A DNA stretch of 26,176 nucleotides from Spirogloea muscicola (lineage: Eukaryota > Streptophyta > Zygnematophyceae > Spirogloeales > Spirogloeaceae): NCBI GenBank assembly GCA_009602725.1, contig WELB01000130.1, forward strand, positions 58,059-84,234, read 5' to 3'. Every line of letters begins with the position of its first letter. Within the stretch, counting starts at the first letter, position 1. A model generated the notes under the pieces. That model did not search any database and was not told the origin of the DNA. It saw nothing but the letters and a program-made list of their open reading frames with translations. Both the position numbers and the translations under genes were made by a program. This document shows, one piece after another, positions 22,709 through 26,176 of this stretch.

Positions 22709-24752
22709 TCAGCAAGCGCAAAAGCAAAAGCAGGAGCAGCAGCAGCAGCAGCAGCAAGAGCAGCAGATGCTGCAGCAACAGCAGCAAAGCCATCAGCAGC
22801 AGCAGCAGCAGAATCAGCAGAATCAACAGAATCAGCAGCAGCAGCAGCAGCAGCAAGCTTCAGCTGTGAATGTGAAGCAGCTCCACCAGCAGCAGATGGC
22901 AGAGCCGAGGCTGGAGCAGGTCACGAGGCCGCCGGTGCCGCAGCTCCCATCAAAGTCCGGCCAGGCCGCCAACAAGCAGCAGCAGCAGCTGAAGGCCCCC
23001 GGCCAGAGGGACTCGCTGCCTGCTCAGAGCCTGCAGGTCTCCTCACCTCAGCTCAACCACAATGCTGCATCTCCAGATTCGTCCATCAATCAATTCTCCA
23101 GGCCGGGGTCTGGTCCTCAGGCCCCATTTACACCCTTAATGACGTCCACCCCCCCATCTTCCGAAGAGCCAGAGGCTATCAAGGCTCAGGACGCTCTCCA
23201 AACCCCTGTTCCTGTAGCTGCAGCTACTTCACCTTCCTCCAGCTTGGCACTTGACTATGGGAGCAGCGAGGCTGCCATTGTCGCTCAGGCATTGTCTGTC
23301 ATACACAACCCCTTGGAGCGACTCACACAGAGGGTAAAGTTGGCATTATGTGTCTTGGATTGCTTGGTCTTACTCTGCATTCTGTAGGCTTACGGTGTGA
23401 GCAACACAGCCCTCCAATTGGGGTTGATCGACAAGCTCAACATTTTTAAGGAATGTGCTCTACTACTTGGCTGAAAGATTTATGGTACATTGTCATTTAA
23501 GGTCCATTTAAACAGAAAACAATTTGACATTTTCCAGGTGAAGGATGCTGCACCAGTTGCGCTGGGCCCCTTGATGTCAGACCTGAGGAGCATGCTAAGT
23601 GCAGGGGAGCGGTATGCAGCAGCACCAGTAGTCCCGGGGTCCCGAGGAGCACTTGGGAAGGACCTCGTCCTGGCAGCAGCGGCGCACGTGCAGGCCTTGG
23701 TGTCTGCTTCGGCGAGTCAGCTCTCGCCCTCTTCCTCCACCAACAAGCGAAAGCGGGCATGGGCTCCTGCAAGACCCCTCTTGCTGGGCAGTGCTGAAGA
23801 CACAGCAGAGGCAAGACGCTCGCAGAGCTTCAGGCAGATGCTGGAGCGGGAGATCAGATCTGCAAATGACATACTCGTTGACACCTTAGTGGAGATTGAC
23901 GAAGCTTCGACCTCAGAGGCGGCGCTGTTTGGGAAGGATGGCTGCGTGCTGTCATTAGCCTATATTGGCTTCAAGGTATCACTATGTACATGCAAGAGAA
24001 ACACACCTTGGTGACCTCAACATGGCTGCCTAATCAGTTGTCTCTAATCTAACCCATTTCCTGCTAATTACTCGTATCTCACCAGCAGGCACATGCCGCT
24101 GTTGCAGGTGCTTCTTTCACCGCTGCTGGTACTGATACCACAAGACTATCCTGCTTCATCCCCTGACATTTGGGATGACCCCCTTGTACAATATCAGAGG
24201 TTTGTGCATGTTGATCTTTAAATAACGAATGATGATGTGGTCATTGTCTTGAGGAGCATTCCTGCATCCTCTATATAGTTTTAATAGCAGGAGAGCCCTG
24301 AATCTGCTGTGAGCCCTTAGATGACATGTCTTGGCGTAGGACATGAGTTGTCCACCGCGAGCACCATAGCTGGTACCTCTGCCTAGGTAGATAGCTGAGC
24401 ATGTACAGATCACTCCTCCAAGCCTTTCGTACCTCAGATTAGGCTCTGCAGCTGCTCTGTAGTCCATGTCTTCTCTGTCATGCCTGCGCTTATCATTGTC
24501 ATGACTTGCGCATACAAAAGCTGACAATCTTTATTTGTGTACGGTGGCAGCCATCATCTTGCTGTTGCTGCGAGAGGTCACTTCAAGCGACGGGTGATGG
24601 CGGCTCCGCCACCATTGTCTATACAGGCGATTGCCACTGCATGGGACGACAGTGCCCGTAGTGCAGTGCTGGAGGCCGTTGTGCCAAATGGCGGCGGCTG
24701 CCTGGCCACGTCTTTGGGCTCCTGGCAGAGCTGCCTTCAGGCTGCTACGTGA
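19395..24752 (+). CDS. MED15: Mediator complex subunit 15 homologue (KIX domain, polyglutamine)
   Basis: Exons: 19395-19456, 19674-19785, 20025-20199, 20490-21254, about 21616-21690, 21829-22023, 22143-23333, 23538-23975, 24108-24199, 24575-24752 (TGA), about 1,090 residues. The ATG at 19395 opens MDGGWRSELTHDARERIVSR. With exons 2-3 (MEVLQKAAP, LLKLACKFEQRTF, SDYLRKISVKML) it forms a KIX-like activator-binding domain, residues 1 to about 75. Gln-rich regions fill exons 4 and 7. Between them is the helical block LREKYLPEFVKTYKM ... ALEKQIIYMSETFNKRRRTP. The C-terminus has NPLERL, LEREIRSANDILVDTLVEID, LSPLLVLIPQDYPASSPDI and IATAWDDSARSAVLEAVV. These blocks match plant MED15, a Mediator tail subunit in the nucleus. 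Exon 4 ends in phase 1 but exon 5 reads only in phase 0, so that junction is unresolved. Confidence 0.9.
20588..21230 (+). repeat. CAG/CAA polyglutamine tracts of MED15 exon 4
   Basis: This part of exon 4 contains repeated runs of CAG codons, the longest near 21065-21092 and 21110-21146. They are interspersed with Leu, His, Met and Pro codons and a few CAA codons. The opposite strand shows long spurious Leu-rich frames for this reason. Confidence 0.95.
22240..22860 (+). repeat. CAG/CAA polyglutamine tracts of MED15 exon 7
   Basis: Nearly all of the first half of exon 7 is CAG, with long pure runs near 22529-22561 and 22584-22621. Between the runs are short Gln/Ala, Gln/His, Gln/Lys and Gln/Asn segments. 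Heptad-like Gln/Leu/His spacing suggests coiled-coil or prion-like character. The repeats are expected to vary in length between strains. Confidence 0.95.
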
Positions 24753-25462
24753 CATTGCCCATGCTCAGCCATGCTGCACAGCAAGGCAGCTCTTGCACTT
24801 ACTCGAGTTCTATATGATTGCTGAGCTATGTGATTGCTAAGCAATTGCCTTTTTCCATTGCTCTCATGATTGTTGAGAATATTGGGTTAGCCGTGTCCAG
24901 GTGCAGAATGCTGTTGTTGCAGGTAATACATTGGTGTTATTGTGCCAGTAATGTGCCTACTTGTGAGCAGCAGCTCAATGACTGCTTGCTGGGCGGGGTT
25001 GCCAAGCTGCTGACAGGACGGCAAATGGCATATATGGAGCTCTTTCGTGCTCAAGCTTCGCACCGGGCTAGGCTGTCGGACATGACTGCCACCAAGTAGG
25101 CTTCATATTGCAGACATACTTAACGCCAGGGACAACAGTTACCGAGCAGGTAATTTGTTATTAGAGTACAATCTCTTGGGTCTATAAGCTGCACTTGCGG
25201 GCATGTTGAGTGCCCGACTCAACCGACGCCACACATTCATCAGGCTATTGTAACAGCCTGAGACTGCGTGCTTAACCCTCGGCAGCCTCTGCAAGAAAGG
25301 CAGCACGGAGGCGCAATATGGCAGCCCTACTAAGCCACAGTCCTGGCAGCCCACAGCTTGTGCCACTTTAAGGGCTTTTATATTAGAAGAGGCAGCTAAG
25401 CAAACAGCATCAAGCTTAACACCATCGTCACCAGGTCCTTAAGGAAGGCGTGGCAGGAGCTC
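24753..25462. other. Convergent intergenic region between MED15 and an unknown gene
   Basis: About 710 bp lie between the MED15 stop and the stop of the minus-strand gene at 25463. An open frame at 24818-25099 (+) has no recognisable motif and starts with no clear context, so I treat it as 3' UTR or chance. A TTGTAACAG at 25243-25251 contains TGTAA in plus orientation and could be a distant polyadenylation element. Nothing else stands out. Confidence 0.45.
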
Positions 25463-26176
25463 TCAGGAGTGACGGTCCTTGGTGCGGCTGCCGCTGCGCC
25501 GGAACAGGGGCCGCCCTGGGGTGCTGCCGCCAGTGCTGCTGCCGCCGCTGTCACTGGCATTGCCACTGCCGCCCAATGCTGCATTCGCCCGTGTGCGCTG
25601 CTGCTTCGGGTCTTCCTGCAGTACACTTACTCGCCAATCAGCGTCGAGGAGAACATCTGCATAGTTGCTCTGAGGTGTGCCAGACGGCGGCCTACAACTT
25701 GCGGAAGCCATAGAGCCCTGAAGAACCTGCAGTCACCTGGAGGAGAGGGGAGCTGGCGGAGCGCCGAATGTACGTCATTGCATCCTCGCCCCCAGACGAA
25801 TCCCCGGTGGTGCCGCCGCCGCCATCGCTGCTGGGGTCGCCGCCGTTGCCGCTGCCGCTCTGAGGCTCCCTGGCTGCCGCCATCGTCTGATGGTGGAACC
25901 CGTTGAGCGACCGTGTGGCATCGAACGCTGCCGTGGCCGCTGCCATTGCCGGCTTGGGCCGAGGAGCGGGTCCGCGCGACGGCATGCTGCCACGGCTGGT
26001 CTCCGCGTCCTGCGCCCCGACTGCTGCGCTGCTGCCGAGGCGCAGCGGCGAGGTGCTGTGGTCGCCGCGGCCGCGGCGGCGCGTGAGGCGCTCCTCACCG
26101 AGCATCACCTCCTCTTCCGACACGGGCCGCCGCCCCGCCGCGACATCGCCGGCCACGCCCACCGGCACGTACGCAT
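25463..26176 (-). CDS. C-terminal part of an unrecognised low-complexity protein (runs off the window)
   Basis: Two minus-strand exons are inferred: >26176-25737 (donor CTCCAG|gtgact) and 25717-25463 (acceptor GGTTCTTCAG, stop TGA). The 19-bp gap between them is too short for a normal intron. Either another acceptor is used or the first frame reads through to its own stop at about 25692. The first part reads YVPVGVAGDVAAGRRPVSEE and is then Arg/Ser/Gly/Ala-rich, ending TYIRRSASSPLLQ. The second has a more structured block NYADVLLDADWRVSVLQEDP and a Ser/Gly-rich end PLFRRSGSRTKD. Both frames have strong GC-rich codon bias on this strand. I do not recognise the family. It converges with MED15. 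Confidence 0.5.

Noticed and set aside
24818..25099. 93-residue plus-strand frame after MED15
   Set aside because: No recognisable motif, lower GC than genuine exons here, and directly downstream of the MED15 stop. More likely 3' UTR.

Overview
The window looks like nuclear DNA of a green alga (chlorophyte). Coding exons are GC-rich and rich in Ala, Gly, Ser and Gln codons. They are split by many GT-AG introns of about 50-550 bp. Two of the three recognisable genes (a NEN-type exonuclease and an MBD9-type chromatin reader) belong to families best known from the plant lineage, and intron 5 of the first carries short plant-type CCCTAAA telomere-like units. I cannot name the genus. Gene models were built by hand from splice consensus, phase continuity and remembered family alignments. 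No search was run.

Layout. 1-124 is a pure A run that cuts into an exon, so the left edge is probably artificial. About 124-3180 (+) is a NEN-like DEDDh exonuclease, 5' truncated, in seven visible exons. 3775-12735 (-) is a large MBD9-like protein (PHD, FYRN/FYRC, DDT, degenerate bromodomain, second PHD, WHIM-like motif, zinc knuckle, conserved C-terminus) in at least 13 exons; its first exon was not found. The two genes converge, with a retrotransposon fragment between their 3' ends. About 12.8-19.2 kb is a transposon graveyard: 5'-truncated pieces of a non-LTR retrotransposon with a restriction-like endonuclease C-terminus, repeated GGGCTG/CAGCCC hairpin units, a decayed Ty3/Gypsy pol piece, a large inverted repeat of gag-like sequence, and a near-perfect 104-bp inverted repeat. 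19395-24752 (+) is Mediator subunit 15 (KIX domain, very long CAG-coded glutamine tracts, conserved C-terminus) in about ten exons. The right edge (25463-26176, -) holds the C-terminal part of an unrecognised low-complexity protein, convergent with MED15.

The genes are not an operon. MBD9 and MED15 homologues are both nuclear regulators of transcription or chromatin, but I see no evidence that their adjacency is functional. I found no convincing new defence or mobile system. The most original signals are the dispersed retrotransposon 3' ends with their shared hairpin, the 104-bp inverted repeat, the degenerate bromodomain in the MBD9 homologue, and a reading-frame conflict in MED15.
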